The position numbers were made by a program, and so were the translations under genes. From Planctomycetaceae bacterium (GTDB taxonomy: Bacteria; Planctomycetota; Planctomycetia; Pirellulales; Pirellulaceae), in NCBI GenBank assembly GCA_005778405.1, contig SXOA01000147.1, positions 1 through 47,553 of the forward strand: a stretch of DNA of 47,553 nucleotides. The letters are read 5' to 3'. Position 1 is the stretch's first letter. Each line of letters starts with the position of its first letter. The notes beneath the pieces were generated by a model. The model was not told the origin of the DNA. It saw nothing but the letters and a program-made list of their open reading frames with translations, and searched no databases. Below are positions 1 through 9,058 of this stretch, one piece after another.

Positions 1-247
1 ACCTCCCCGCAATCCGACTTTCTCACCTCCCACGCCACTGGGGGTAAGGGGGCACTCCGCTCGCATCGCAATCCGGGCCACAATCCAACCGCTCTCCCAG
101 CAACTTACCCCTGGTATAACAGCGGCAATGAATAATCCGGGTTAGGGCTTTTCCGCAGGGACAATTTCGGTTTGACATTCCGCCAATTGCAAACTAGATG
201 ATAGTGGCGTCGAGTTGCCGCTGAATTTGGCATCCCCTGTGGCTACC

Positions 248-919
248 ATGAATCCATCCCAAACCATCCCTTTTCCCAACCCTGCAGTGCCTCTGCGGCC
301 GGAAACCCACCCAGAAGCACAAGGGGATTCGCAGTCTAAGACGATTGTACTGTCAGACCTCCCTAAAGAGGATGTCGGCAATTCCGCTCTGGCCCAACTG
401 GAGGCCCTCAATTCGCTGGTTCAAACAGAAGAACGGGACGATCGCCGTCAGGGGGATGCGGAAAGCTCGGGCATGTCAGTAGAGGCCGACGAGCCGTTGG
501 ATGAATATTTGAAGCGATTCATGGAGCGCATGACCGGCCGACGAGAAGAGGATGCCGTTTCTCCCTCGCAACCCGTCCATCCGGTGCAACCATTGCCAAT
601 CTTCACGCCTGTCGCGGAACCTCGCCAAGCTTCTCGAGCGCCGGAGAGTTCTGTCAGTCTTCATCAAATGCGTGACTTGGCGAATGCAAGTACCCGCGAT
701 GCATTTGATACTCATCAGCGACGCCAATTCGATTCCAACGTCACCGTAACCTTTCTACCGGCTGCCGTCGCGTCGCTCACGTCTTCTTGCCTGGCAGGGC
801 TCTCCGTGGCGGTCGGTTCACATTGGCATGTAGGTTCGATGTGCTTACTGGTCATAGCCCTGGCCTTGGCTTGGAGATTCTGGGCCGTCAGCCCCCAGGG
901 TTCTCCAATACGCTCCTGA
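248..919 (+). CDS. Hypothetical protein with C-terminal membrane hairpin
   Basis: Unrecognised protein of 223 aa. The first ~160 residues are polar and Pro/Glu/Ser-rich, so probably disordered. Within them, residues ~81-97 (DEPLDEYLKRFMERMTG) form an acidic/basic amphipathic helix. From memory, short helices of this 'DExxxEYMxxLLxR' kind recur in planctomycete hypothetical proteins. The C-terminus has two hydrophobic stretches (about 167-189 and 196-213), which suggests a small membrane anchor with the polar region in the cytoplasm. I chose the ATG at 248; an in-frame TTG at 215 would add 11 residues but has no clear ribosome-binding site. No enzyme motif is visible. The gene stands alone, with ~250 nt before the next likely start. 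Confidence 0.55.
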   Translation: MNPSQTIPFPNPAVPLRPETHPEAQGDSQSKTIVLSDLPKEDVGNSALAQLEALNSLVQTEERDDRRQGDAESSGMSVEADEPLDEYLKRFMERMTGRREEDAVSPSQPVHPVQPLPIFTPVAEPRQASRAPESSVSLHQMRDLANASTRDAFDTHQRRQFDSNVTVTFLPAAVASLTSSCLAGLSVAVGSHWHVGSMCLLVIALALAWRFWAVSPQGSPIRS

Positions 920-1166
920 GGTTAGAAGGGGTTCGGACTCCGCGGATTGTAGGGCGTTTAGAAGTCCGTTTATAACGGTAGCTCTGCAGGGTCCGCTAAT
1001 ACCAATTTGGAGCGGCGAACGGCTTATGCGTCGAATTACACAAAAGCTCTTCGGCTGCGCGTGTCGGGAGCGATACTTCCAATAATTGCTAGCGAATGCG
1101 CCGAAAGCATTCGGCAACTTCCCCTGAAACATGGATGTTTCCTCTGCGGGATCAAAGGGATCAAGG

Positions 1167-2072
1167 ATGAATACCACCCCGTGGGTAGGTTTGGCACTAT
1201 GTCTGTCGGCCGTTGGCTGTCGGCTTCCGGTTTCCCGTTCCCAGCCACTCCACTCATTCATTTCTCATTCCGAGGAAGTCGATTGCTCGGGGATTCCTGG
1301 CCAAACTTCTACGTCCAGGATCCCGGCGGCACCGCGTCTACCGTATGGCTTTCGCTGGAACGATTATCAAGGCGCGGACATTGAGCACGACATCTACGGT
1401 GACCGGAGTAGCGGCCTTTCGGCCCACGCCGTTCCACACTTTCACAGACGTCCGATAGCAACGCGGTTGGGTGGAATATTCGCGGCCCCCTGTCGAACCT
1501 GTATTGCTTCGCGAGACGCGAGCAACTCTGTAACGACGCCAGTCGCTGGTGGCAGTGAGCAGCATTCGGCCATTCCGCTCCCTCCCCCGCCCGTTCCCAC
1601 CCCATCGCAAATTGTTCCTACCATTCCGGCGGAGTCTACTCCCGTGGAACCCGTTCCGACGGAGCCGGCTCGCGTTGAACAGGCACCAGCGGAGCCCGCT
1701 CCGGTAGAACCAGCACAAACAGAGCCAACTCTCACAGAAACTACGCCCAAGGAACCAGTACTCGAGACACCGGCAGAACCGGCCTTCGTTCCTCCACGAA
1801 ATGTGGTTCCGAAAAAGGCGCTACCCAAAGCCGACCTGGATGAAGTGCAGAGTGTGCCACAGCAGGAGCAACCGCCGGCGGCTCGACAACCCTCATCCGT
1901 TCGGCTCGTCCCCACTCAGATTCTGCCAGCAGTACCTCCACCAGGACTGCCCCTCCCCCGTAACGAGTTACGCCAGAACACAATTCCCGTCAATCCTGCA
2001 AAGGGATCCACAAATGGCGAGAAGGGAGCATTCGGCGGTTTCCTTTACGAAATGCTAATCGCCCCGCGATAG
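1167..2072 (+). CDS. Putative lipoprotein with Pro/Glu-rich repeat region
   Basis: Unrecognised protein of 301 aa. The ATG at 1167 gives a short hydrophobic signal (MNTTPWVGLALCLSAVGC) ending in AVGC, a plausible lipobox, so the mature protein may be lipid-anchored at Cys18. An upstream in-frame ATG at 1131 would put 12 polar residues before the signal and is less likely. Residues ~155-225 form a degenerate repeat of the type (T/A)EPxPVEPAP, a rigid Pro/Glu spacer of the kind found in cell-envelope proteins (TonB-like or wall-spanning). The C-terminal third is Pro/Gln-rich without a recognisable domain. It ends convergently with the next minus-strand gene, and its TAG stop begins a small inverted repeat (AGTCCG...CGGACT). 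Confidence 0.55.
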   Translation: MNTTPWVGLALCLSAVGCRLPVSRSQPLHSFISHSEEVDCSGIPGQTSTSRIPAAPRLPYGFRWNDYQGADIEHDIYGDRSSGLSAHAVPHFHRRPIATRLGGIFAAPCRTCIASRDASNSVTTPVAGGSEQHSAIPLPPPPVPTPSQIVPTIPAESTPVEPVPTEPARVEQAPAEPAPVEPAQTEPTLTETTPKEPVLETPAEPAFVPPRNVVPKKALPKADLDEVQSVPQQEQPPAARQPSSVRLVPTQILPAVPPPGLPLPRNELRQNTIPVNPAKGSTNGEKGAFGGFLYEMLIAPR

Positions 2073-2117
2073 TCCGAGGATTGGCGAACGAGCGAAGCGG
2101 ACTCACTTCTGGTGAAC

Positions 2118-2951
2118 TTAATGGGCTTGGCGAAGGGTAGCGGCTGGCTCCATTTGTCCTCGTGCCAGGTTCCACCCGGTTTCGCCGATCGCAAACACAT
2201 AGTCGCCAGTCTGAAGTTGAACCTCAGCATTGCCAAAATCGCCACCGCGGTGGAATTCGACCAGGCATTCCGCCGTTTGTGAGAGCTCGTGATACTCACC
2301 AGGGCTCAACGAAAATGGGACTTTGTTTACGACATAGTGAACGTCTCCCCCATTCGCGATAGGGTTCACCAAGCGCACCACGGAGGGTGTGATATTCTTA
2401 GTTTGAGCGTGGGTTTCTTGGTCCGAATTCTCCTGGGCCTTTGAAGTCGGAGGAATTGACGCATGGAGAGCTATGGCTGCCGAGGCTGTCTCGAGCAGCG
2501 GTTTAGGGGACGCAATGGATGTTTGCATACCGCTTCGCGCTGGCTTCGTCGGCAGAGTTTTTTCGCCAGCGGCTGTTGCTGGTTTCGAGGAGGACGAGGT
2601 CGCCCGCGGCGCTTGGGCACCCGCGGCCGCCATTTTCGGATTATTGGTCACGGCTTGGGTTGCGGGTGGTGAATCCGCCTTCGCAGGAACGGCCATTGTC
2701 GCGACAACTCCATTCGCCTCCCGGACAGTTGGGGCCGGCCCAGGCTGGCGCGTTTCGGCCACTCCCTCCGCTTCCATAGAGGCCTGGCTCCAACTGGTCC
2801 AAAAGGCGATCCCCACCATCAGCACGTTGGTGGCCAATAGGCCCGCCAGACAACGCCCTAAGAGCCGAGCCTGTCTTAGTTGTTTCGATTCTACCGCTAC
2901 CTCATTCACGACGTCGCACTCGATTCTGAACGGAACGGGGACCAGACGCAT
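2118..2951 (-). CDS. Single-pass membrane protein with conserved C-terminal domain of unknown function
   Basis: 277 aa from the ATG at 2951; a GTG at 2990 is the only longer option. Near the N-terminus one transmembrane helix (around LAGLLATNVLMVGIAFW, residues ~38-54) follows a basic cytoplasmic stretch. A long Ala/Pro/Thr/Ser-rich linker follows. The last ~85 residues look folded, running from 'VRLVNPIANGGDVHYVVN' through 'FSLSPGEYHEL' to 'GDYVFAIGETGW'. This β-rich module looks familiar from planctomycete hypothetical proteins, but I cannot name a function. The topology suggests an envelope-facing β-domain on a flexible stalk. It is convergent with the lipoprotein gene at 1167-2072, and no operon partner is evident. 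Confidence 0.6.
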   Translation of the reverse strand: MRLVPVPFRIECDVVNEVAVESKQLRQARLLGRCLAGLLATNVLMVGIAFWTSWSQASMEAEGVAETRQPGPAPTVREANGVVATMAVPAKADSPPATQAVTNNPKMAAAGAQAPRATSSSSKPATAAGEKTLPTKPARSGMQTSIASPKPLLETASAAIALHASIPPTSKAQENSDQETHAQTKNITPSVVRLVNPIANGGDVHYVVNKVPFSLSPGEYHELSQTAECLVEFHRGGDFGNAEVQLQTGDYVFAIGETGWNLARGQMEPAATLRQAH

Positions 2952-3140
2952 ATTGCGTCTTTCTGAATTGCGTGACGCCCAGATTTCCACGGGTAATCTG
3001 GCAGTGTGTTTGAAAGTCTAGGATGAAAACCACGACGGAGCGAGAACTCAGGTCATGACCGCCTGTTGGGGGGGACTCGGGCGTAGGACAAGTATCGATG
3101 GTAACGGCTGTAGTACTTCGCTCCTGAGCCATGTTCCAAA

Positions 3141-4328
3141 CTATTTCGCTCCAAGTGCCTGCGCCAAATCGGCAATTAAGTCCTCCGTGTTCTCAATCCC
3201 GCACGACAGCCGGATCATGTTGTCGGGGATGCCAAATCGCTGGCGGTCTTCGGTGGGGATTTCGTAATAGCTCATGACGAGCGGCTGCTCGATGAGGGAT
3301 TCGACGCCGCCCAGGCTGGGGGCTATGCGGGCGATCTTGGTGGAGTCGACGATGTTTGCCGTCTGCCTCCAGTCGGCGTCTTTGACCAGAAACGTTACGA
3401 GGCCGCCGTAGCCTCGCATCTGCTGCCGGGCTAGCTCGTAGTAGGGGTGCGCTTTTAGTCCGGGGTAGTAGACCCTTTCGACTCGCGGGTGAGCGGCCAG
3501 GAATTCGGCGATGGCCTGGCCGTTCTCGTTGTGTCGCTGCATCCGGAGCTCAAAGGTTTTCAGCCCCCGCTCGAGCAGGTAGATGTTGTGCGGCCCGTTG
3601 ATGGCCCCCATAATGCCGCGGAGCTTGCGGACGTCTTCCAGTTTGCTTTTGGAACCAATGATGACGCCGGCCAGCAGGTCATTGTGGCCGCCGAGGTATT
3701 TTGTGGCGGAGTGCAAGACATAGTCGATGCCGAATTCGATGGGTCGAATGTTGTAGGGCGTTCCCAGCGTGGCGTCGATCAGCGTTTCCACTTTGTGCCG
3801 CCGGCCCAGATCGGCGAACCGGGCCAGATCGACGACCGAGAGGTGTGGATTCGTCGGGGACTCGCTAATGAGGAGCTTCGTGTTGGGATTGATCGCCGCC
3901 GCCATCGCGTCGTAGTCGCAGGCCCTTACCTGCCGCGTGACGACTCCGAATCGCGAGAGGTGTTTGGTGCAAAACTCGCGGCTACGGTGGTAACATTCGT
4001 CGAAGAAGACAACTTCGTCCCCCGCGTTGAGCTTCGCCATCAACAGACCGACGATGGCCGCCATGCCGCTGGCATAAAGAATGGCCTCTTCGCCCCCTTC
4101 GAGCGCCGCGAGTTTCTTCTCGACTACTTTTTCGCCCGGATTTCCGTAGCGGCCATATTCCTCGCGCTCCTGCTTTTGCTCAATGAAATCGATTACCGCC
4201 TGCGTGCTAGTGAAGGTGTACGTGGACGCGCAGATGATGGCGTCGGTGATGGCATCACCGATTTTCTGGCGGGCTTCGCCAGCATGAATGGCGAGCGTGG
4301 AGAGTCCGGGTTTGGGCGTGGCAGACAT
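3141..4328 (-). CDS. Cys/Met-metabolism PLP-dependent enzyme (cystathionine γ-synthase/lyase family)
   Basis: 395 aa, the usual length for this fold-type I family. The start is the ATG at 4328, which gives the family N-terminus (LSTLAIHAGE); the longer open frame to 4421 is not family-like. Visible motifs are the R-YGNP substrate/PLP loop (YGRYGNPGEKVVEKKL), the phosphate-binding YASGMAA, the ESPTNPHL segment, and the PLP Schiff-base lysine in SATKYLGGHNDLLAG. The family makes or breaks C-S bonds (cystathionine γ-synthase, γ-lyase, methionine γ-lyase, O-acetylhomoserine sulfhydrylase). The exact reaction cannot be assigned from sequence alone. A second, divergent member is encoded at 42358-43500, so the two may split synthesis and lysis in transsulfuration. 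It is transcribed away from nusB. Confidence 0.9.
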   Translation of the reverse strand: MSATPKPGLSTLAIHAGEARQKIGDAITDAIICASTYTFTSTQAVIDFIEQKQEREEYGRYGNPGEKVVEKKLAALEGGEEAILYASGMAAIVGLLMAKLNAGDEVVFFDECYHRSREFCTKHLSRFGVVTRQVRACDYDAMAAAINPNTKLLISESPTNPHLSVVDLARFADLGRRHKVETLIDATLGTPYNIRPIEFGIDYVLHSATKYLGGHNDLLAGVIIGSKSKLEDVRKLRGIMGAINGPHNIYLLERGLKTFELRMQRHNENGQAIAEFLAAHPRVERVYYPGLKAHPYYELARQQMRGYGGLVTFLVKDADWRQTANIVDSTKIARIAPSLGGVESLIEQPLVMSYYEIPTEDRQRFGIPDNMIRLSCGIENTEDLIADLAQALGAK

Positions 4329-4581
4329 ACTGAGGTTGCTCCGAAGGCAGGGATTCGCCAGCCGGCACGGAAGCAGAACCATTACGCCCGAGCGCTTGAA
4401 ATCTATCAAGCAAAACGGCACGCCGCGCTTCGTTGGCCTATTGCCCGCGCGGGTGCTGGTGGCTCTTTAGCAGATGGAAGGCTGCAAGCGGCCGCAAATC
4501 CCAAAGCTGGAGTCATTCTACTTAGGGCCTCGGCGCGTCACAAGGGTCAACATGCCCGCCGCCAAAAATCAGACTCGCGTG

Positions 4582-4587
4582 TATAAT
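4582..4587 (+). promoter_or_regulatory. Candidate -10 box immediately before nusB
   Basis: TATAAT stands 6 nt before the nusB ATG at 4594. A start site about 7 nt downstream would fall on the ATG itself, so the mRNA would be leaderless. No good -35 hexamer is visible at 17 nt spacing, so the call rests on the perfect -10 match alone. Confidence 0.35.
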
Positions 4588-4593
4588 GATCCC

Positions 4594-5025
4594 ATGTCCG
4601 CTCCACGTCGCAGCAGAGCCCGAGAAATCGTCCTGCAAGTCCTGTATGAAGACGATTTGAATCCCGACCGCAACCTCGCGGCCGCGGACCAGTTCCTTTG
4701 TCGGCGCTTGGGGGAGGATGAAGAATTGATTGCGTTTGGCCGGGGACTTCTGGCCGGTGTGCGAAAAAACCGCGCTGAGTTGGACAGCAAGCTGGACGAG
4801 TTAGCGGACAACTGGCACATTTCCCGCATGGCCGTGACCGACCGGAACGTGCTGCGGCTGGCAGCGTATGAGATGCTGTTCAGCGATACGCCGGGGGCCG
4901 TCGCCATCGACGAAGCGGTCGAACTGGCCAAGCGATTCGGGGCCAAACAGTCTCCCCATTTTGTCAACGGCATCCTGGACCGGTTGTGGCGGAGCAAAGG
5001 GGATGGCAAGGGACAAGAGAAATAA
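4594..5025 (+). CDS. nusB: Transcription antitermination factor NusB
   Basis: 143 aa, all-helical, typical NusB length. NusB joins NusE (S10) on boxA RNA to form the rRNA antitermination complex. Family features are the basic N-terminus (RRSRAREIVLQVLYEDDLN), the central WHISRMAVTDRNVLRLAAYEML block, and the C-terminal DEAVELAKRFGAKQSPHFVNGILD block. The ATG at 4594 is chosen because it sits directly before the conserved region; ATGs upstream (4552 and earlier) would add residues unlike the family. Only 14 nt separate it from ftsY, so the two are probably co-transcribed. The start lies 6 nt after a TATAAT box, which hints at a leaderless message. Confidence 0.95.
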   Translation: MSAPRRSRAREIVLQVLYEDDLNPDRNLAAADQFLCRRLGEDEELIAFGRGLLAGVRKNRAELDSKLDELADNWHISRMAVTDRNVLRLAAYEMLFSDTPGAVAIDEAVELAKRFGAKQSPHFVNGILDRLWRSKGDGKGQEK

Positions 5026-5039
5026 GGCGAAAAAGTGAC

Positions 5040-6080
5040 ATGGGACTGTTTGATTTCTTTAAGAAGGCGCCGGAACCCGCTGGAGTCCCGCCTTTCGGCG
5101 GTTCGTCGATACCGCCTAAAGGCGGGACGCCAACTTCGTCTAAAGCGGAAGAGCAGCCCGCGGGACTTTTCGCCGGACTGAAACGGGCCCTGAAAAAGAC
5201 GGCGGACCTGCTCAACACGGATGTTCGCGACCTCTTCAAAAAGGAAGGGCGGCTGGTTGACGAGCAGTTCCTGACGGAGCTGTTTGCGATTCTGGTAAAG
5301 ACCGACATGGGAGTGGGGCCGGCCTCGCGGATCAGGGACAAGATTGGCTCCGACTATCGGGCCCGCGTCGTGCACATGCCGGACGTGCTGGCCGTGGTGA
5401 AGGCGGAGTTGCGGGAACTCCTCGCCCAGCCGGAAAGGCCAGTGAACCTCGCGGCGAGCGGAACGACTGTGATTCTGGTGGTCGGTGTCAACGGTTCAGG
5501 TAAAACGACCTCCATCGCCAAGCTGACCCAGCACTTCCGTTCCCAAGGAAAGAGAGTCGTCCTGGGAGCCGCCGACACCTTCCGCGCCGCTGCCGTCGAT
5601 CAGCTCACGATCTGGGCTGACCGTCTGGGGGCGGAGATTGAAAAAGGACCGCCGGGGGGAGATCCCGCCAGCGTCGCCCACAAGGCAGTTGCCCGGGCGG
5701 TCGAAACCGGCGCGGAAATCTGCATCGTCGATACGGCCGGCCGCTTGCAAACACAAACCAACTTGATGCAGCAGCTGGAGAAGATATACCGGGTCATCGC
5801 CAAGCAAATCCCCGAGGCCCCGCACGAAGTGCTGCTGGTGTTGGATGCCACCGCGGGGCAAAACGCCCTCAGCCAGGCCAAAGGTTTCTCGGAGGCAGCC
5901 AAATGCACCGGCATTATCCTGGCCAAGCTGGACGGTACGGCCAAGGGAGGCGTGGTCATTCCCATCCGGGAGCAGTTTGCGATCCCGGTCAAATTTGTCG
6001 GCCTGGGAGAGAAGGCGACTGATATCGCCGTCTTTCGGGCGGATGAGTTCATCGATGCCCTCTTCGCGGACTGGAAATAA
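5040..6080 (+). CDS. ftsY: Signal recognition particle receptor FtsY
   Basis: 346 aa. FtsY is the membrane-associated GTPase that docks SRP-ribosome complexes at the translocon. The N domain (about 45-130) is followed by the G domain, with the P-loop GVNGSGKTT, the DTFRAAAVDQL insertion-box motif, DTAGR (G3), and AKLDGTAKGG (a variant of TKLDG; G4). The ATG at 5040 gives MGLFDFFKK, an amphipathic membrane-targeting start. Residues 16-30 (VPPFGGSSIPPKGGT) are encoded by a palindromic repeat (5085-5128) that has entered the linker between the targeting helix and the N domain without breaking the frame. The gene follows nusB at 14 nt, with GGCGAAAAAG as an imperfect ribosome-binding site. Confidence 0.96.
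   Translation: MGLFDFFKKAPEPAGVPPFGGSSIPPKGGTPTSSKAEEQPAGLFAGLKRALKKTADLLNTDVRDLFKKEGRLVDEQFLTELFAILVKTDMGVGPASRIRDKIGSDYRARVVHMPDVLAVVKAELRELLAQPERPVNLAASGTTVILVVGVNGSGKTTSIAKLTQHFRSQGKRVVLGAADTFRAAAVDQLTIWADRLGAEIEKGPPGGDPASVAHKAVARAVETGAEICIVDTAGRLQTQTNLMQQLEKIYRVIAKQIPEAPHEVLLVLDATAGQNALSQAKGFSEAAKCTGIILAKLDGTAKGGVVIPIREQFAIPVKFVGLGEKATDIAVFRADEFIDALFADWK
5085..5128. repeat. Palindromic repeat inserted in frame in ftsY
   Basis: Two 17-nt arms (5085-5101 and 5112-5128) pair at 16 of 17 positions around a 10-nt loop. The left arm with its flank (TGGAGTCCCGCCTT, then GGCGG) recurs in noncoding DNA at 31334-31354. A weaker relative (CCTTTAGGCGG) is near 34070-34080. In ftsY the element is translated as a Pro/Gly-rich insert. 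Confidence 0.8.
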
Positions 6081-6097
6081 TCCCCGCAAAAGCCGGT

Positions 6098-6658
6098 CTA
6101 TTTCGGCTCTTCCGTGGCCAGCCCGAAAGCCATTTGCAATTCCGCTTGCGACGTGGTGAGCGCTTCGCTGTCCTTCTTCTCCTTGGCCACAATGCGGTCG
6201 ATGAGCTTGAGGATTTGGGATTTCTTTCCTTCGTTGTCGAGTGCCGAGTCGTCGAGGACGGCGATGATAGCCGCCATTTCGATCTCCACAACCCGCGTTT
6301 GCACCTTAGCGAATGCTTTCCAAGCCTTGTCGATGGCCGCCCCGGAATCACCCCCCGGAACTTTCATCGCCGCCACGCTCCTTTTGATGTCACCGATGGT
6401 GTTTCTCAGATCCGCATATTTTGCTTCGGCCTCGGCGAGGTCAATGTCCTTATTTGCCTGAACCAAGGGACCGATGGTCTTTCCCAGAGTAAAGCCTGCT
6501 TCATGCAGCTTGGCGCGGGCGTCTTGGACGGCCCGCAAATAGTCGGCCGCAACCTTCTTCTCTTCCGCCGTCGGCTCGGCTGCGGTTGCACCGTGGGCCA
6601 ACAGAAGTTGGACCGAAACAGCGAAGGCCAGCAGGCGGGGACGGCAGAAGTTGGACAT
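6098..6658 (-). CDS. Secreted helical protein of unknown function
   Basis: 186 aa from the ATG at 6658. A signal peptide is clear: Arg/Pro, then the hydrophobic LLAFAVSVQLLLAHGATAA with a likely AxA cleavage site before EPTAEEKK. The mature part is almost entirely Ala/Lys/Glu-rich and helical, with charge patterns suggesting helical bundles (AAEPTAEEKKVAADYLRAVQ, KKSQILKLIDRIVAKEKKDS). I do not recognise a family. It lies 17 nt after the end of ftsY on the opposite strand (convergent). Its start is 73 nt from the end of the DUF255 gene on the same strand, so it could be the last gene of a short operon with it. Confidence 0.75.
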   Translation of the reverse strand: MSNFCRPRLLAFAVSVQLLLAHGATAAEPTAEEKKVAADYLRAVQDARAKLHEAGFTLGKTIGPLVQANKDIDLAEAEAKYADLRNTIGDIKRSVAAMKVPGGDSGAAIDKAWKAFAKVQTRVVEIEMAAIIAVLDDSALDNEGKKSQILKLIDRIVAKEKKDSEALTTSQAELQMAFGLATEEPK

Positions 6659-6731
6659 GACGATTGCTCCGAGGATTCGAGTGGGCGAAACGGGCCGGAC
6701 GCGTCCATCATCAAAACGCAGGGGGGCAAAG

Positions 6732-8843
6732 TCAACCAGTGCGCCTGCCGGAATTGTCGTCAGCCGCGGCACCAGCCAGGGCGTCCCACTGGCGGCGAAT
6801 GGCATCCAGGCCGGTGACGGGAGCCTGGCAAGCGAATTTCTCGCAGATGAAGACGCTGGGATGCTCACCGGCAGACGTCCGGCCGGCGAAGAGCGGCGCA
6901 AGGTGCTGGGACTGTTGCTGGCCGGGGCTTCCGCGGCCAAGGACACGGCGAGGGACAAAGCGCTTCTGAAGGTCCGCTAGAGCGGCGAGCGTTTGGTCGT
7001 TGTCAGGGCCGACGATAACGATTTCGGGCATTGGGCCAATGTACATATCGAGGGCGATCAGCAACTGGCCGGCTGCGGTGGGGGATCGCTCCATGACACT
7101 GAGGCCGGCGAGCAACGCCCCTTCCGCCGCGGACAAGTAATCGCTTCGTCCGCAAAGCTTACCGAGCCGCAACAGTGCGGTGGCCGCCATGGCGTTGCCA
7201 CTCGGTACGCTGCTGTCGTGCAGGTCTTTGTTGCGGGCGATGAGCTGCTCGTGGTCGTCGGCTGTGAAATAAAAGCCGCCGCGCGCTTGGTCGGCGAACC
7301 GGGCCAGCAGGATATCCGCCAGCCGAACCGCTTCGTTGATCCAATTTTCGTTGAAAGTAGACTCGTAGAGCGTGACGAGGGCATTCACCAGATAGGCATA
7401 GTCATCCAGGTACGCATCGAGCTTCGCTTCGCCATGCCGATAAGTATGTAGTAATCGGCCGTCCGGGCGGGACATCTTGGTGACGATGAAGTAAGCTGCA
7501 CGTTCCGCCAACTCCAAATAGATTGGCAGGCCTAGAATAACTGCGGTCCGGGCCATCGCATCAATCATCAGGGCATTCCAGCTCACGAGGATTTTGTCGT
7601 CCTTGCCCGGACGGATTCGCCTGTCGCGCACGGCCAGCAGCTCCTGTCGCATCTGCGCCAGGCCTTGCTCCAACACTTTCACGTCAATGCCTTTGATGGC
7701 GGCGCACTGAGTGATGGTTTTCGGGAGATTGAGGATGCTAGTGCCGTGCTCGAAATTCCCCTCTGGAGTCACGTCGTAGACGTAGCAGAAGAGGTCCGCC
7801 CGCTCTTTGCCGAGTACCGCTTCAATTTCCTGCGGCATCCAGACATAGAATTTTCCCTCTTCCCCTTCGCTGTCCGCGTCCTCGGTGCAATGAAATCCGC
7901 CGTCCACGTCCGTCATGTAGTTGAGAATGTAGTCCGCTGTCTCGCGGACGACTCGGGCGAACCTCTCTTCGTGCGTGGCGGTGAACGCTTCCAGATACGC
8001 TGTCATCAGCAAGCTGTTGTCATAAAGCATCTTCTCAAAGTGCGGCACCAGCCAACGCTCATCCACGCTATATCGGGCAAACCCGCCGGCGAGATGATCG
8101 TAAATGCCCCCCATGGCCATCTTGTCGAGCGTGAGCGTGACCATGTGGAGCGACTCTGGTCCTGGATGGCGCTGCCACATTCGGAGCAGCACTTGCAAGT
8201 CCATCGAATGCGGAAATTTCGGCGCTGTTCCAAACCCGCCATGCGTCATGTCAAAAGCCCGCTGCAGCTTCTGCTCCGCGGATTTGAGAAGTTGCAGATT
8301 CAGTTTCTGGGCAGGCTGGAAGCCTACCCCACTGGCATCCTCCCCGACGCTCTGCAAATGCTCCGTCATCTCCGCCGCCTGGGACACGGCCGCCTCCCGC
8401 CGGTTCTGCCAGGCGTCGACGACTGCCGCCAGGATCTGGTCAAACCCGGGCATGCCACGACCCGAAGTCGGCGGCCAGTAAGTCCCCCCAAAGAACGGCT
8501 GCAAGTCGGGCGTGAGGAACACCGACATCGGCCAGCCGCCTCGCCCGGTCATGAGCTGCACGGCATTCATGTAGATCTGGTCGAGGTCCGGCCGCTCCTC
8601 GCGGTCCACTTTGATGCAGACGAAATGTTGATTGAGGTATTCCGCAATCCTCTGGTTCTCAAAACTCTCATATTCCATCACATGGCACCAGTGGCATGCC
8701 GAATAGCCAATCGAAAGAAAGATGGGCCGCCGTTCTGACTTCGCGCGGGCCAGCGCCTCCGGCCCCCAGGGGAACCAGTCCACGGGATTGTTCTGATGCT
8801 GGAGCAGGTAGGGACTGGTTTCGCGGGAGAGGCGGTTGGGCAT
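6732..8843 (-). CDS. Thioredoxin-domain (DUF255, YyaL/SSP411-like) protein
   Basis: 703 aa, matching the ~680-700 aa family with an N-terminal thioredoxin-like domain and a C-terminal (α/α)6 glycosidase-like barrel. The N-terminus has the family hallmark [21 protein letters not shown], followed by the redox motif SACHWCHVM (Cys50, Cys53) and [20 protein letters not shown]-type text. The middle keeps [32 protein letters not shown] and [11 protein letters not shown]. The biochemical role is not settled for bacterial members. A redox or N-acylglucosamine-epimerase-like activity has been suggested from the fold, which I state as family knowledge only. The start at 8843 fits the conserved N-terminus exactly. 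It may be co-transcribed with the small secreted protein downstream. Confidence 0.92.
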   Translation of the reverse strand: MPNRLSRETSPYLLQHQNNPVDWFPWGPEALARAKSERRPIFLSIGYSACHWCHVMEYESFENQRIAEYLNQHFVCIKVDREERPDLDQIYMNAVQLMTGRGGWPMSVFLTPDLQPFFGGTYWPPTSGRGMPGFDQILAAVVDAWQNRREAAVSQAAEMTEHLQSVGEDASGVGFQPAQKLNLQLLKSAEQKLQRAFDMTHGGFGTAPKFPHSMDLQVLLRMWQRHPGPESLHMVTLTLDKMAMGGIYDHLAGGFARYSVDERWLVPHFEKMLYDNSLLMTAYLEAFTATHEERFARVVRETADYILNYMTDVDGGFHCTEDADSEGEEGKFYVWMPQEIEAVLGKERADLFCYVYDVTPEGNFEHGTSILNLPKTITQCAAIKGIDVKVLEQGLAQMRQELLAVRDRRIRPGKDDKILVSWNALMIDAMARTAVILGLPIYLELAERAAYFIVTKMSRPDGRLLHTYRHGEAKLDAYLDDYAYLVNALVTLYESTFNENWINEAVRLADILLARFADQARGGFYFTADDHEQLIARNKDLHDSSVPSGNAMAATALLRLGKLCGRSDYLSAAEGALLAGLSVMERSPTAAGQLLIALDMYIGPMPEIVIVGPDNDQTLAALADLQKRFVPRRVLGRGSPGQQQSQHLAPLFAGRTSAGEHPSVFICEKFACQAPVTGLDAIRRQWDALAGAAADDNSGRRTG

Positions 8844-9058
8844 GATCGATTCCTTGTCTGCATCCTAAGCCAGCGCCGCTCATGCCGGCTAGGACGCTGC
8901 GTTGAAACCCGGATTTGGCAGTGTTCTGGCGGAGAGTTGCGCGGCCTTGTGCACCGCGTAATCGAGCGACCACTTGAGCAAGTGCCGCGACGCTGCTGTA
9001 ATGGCGGCGATCACACTCGGCATTGAAGGATTTTGATGGATCCAACGCGAGGAACCGC

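Noticed and set aside
1620-1790. Tandem GAACC/GAGCC-rich DNA as a possible CRISPR or VNTR
   Set aside because: Period and sequence are explained by a Pro/Glu-rich coding repeat; no conserved repeat-spacer pattern.
3489-4586. Long plus-strand open frame (365 codons) opposite the PLP enzyme
   Set aside because: It mirrors a clear family gene on the other strand; high GC content keeps the opposite frame open. No family resemblance.
7665-8738. Plus-strand open frame (357 codons) opposite the DUF255 gene
   Set aside because: Shadow of a well-conserved minus-strand gene.
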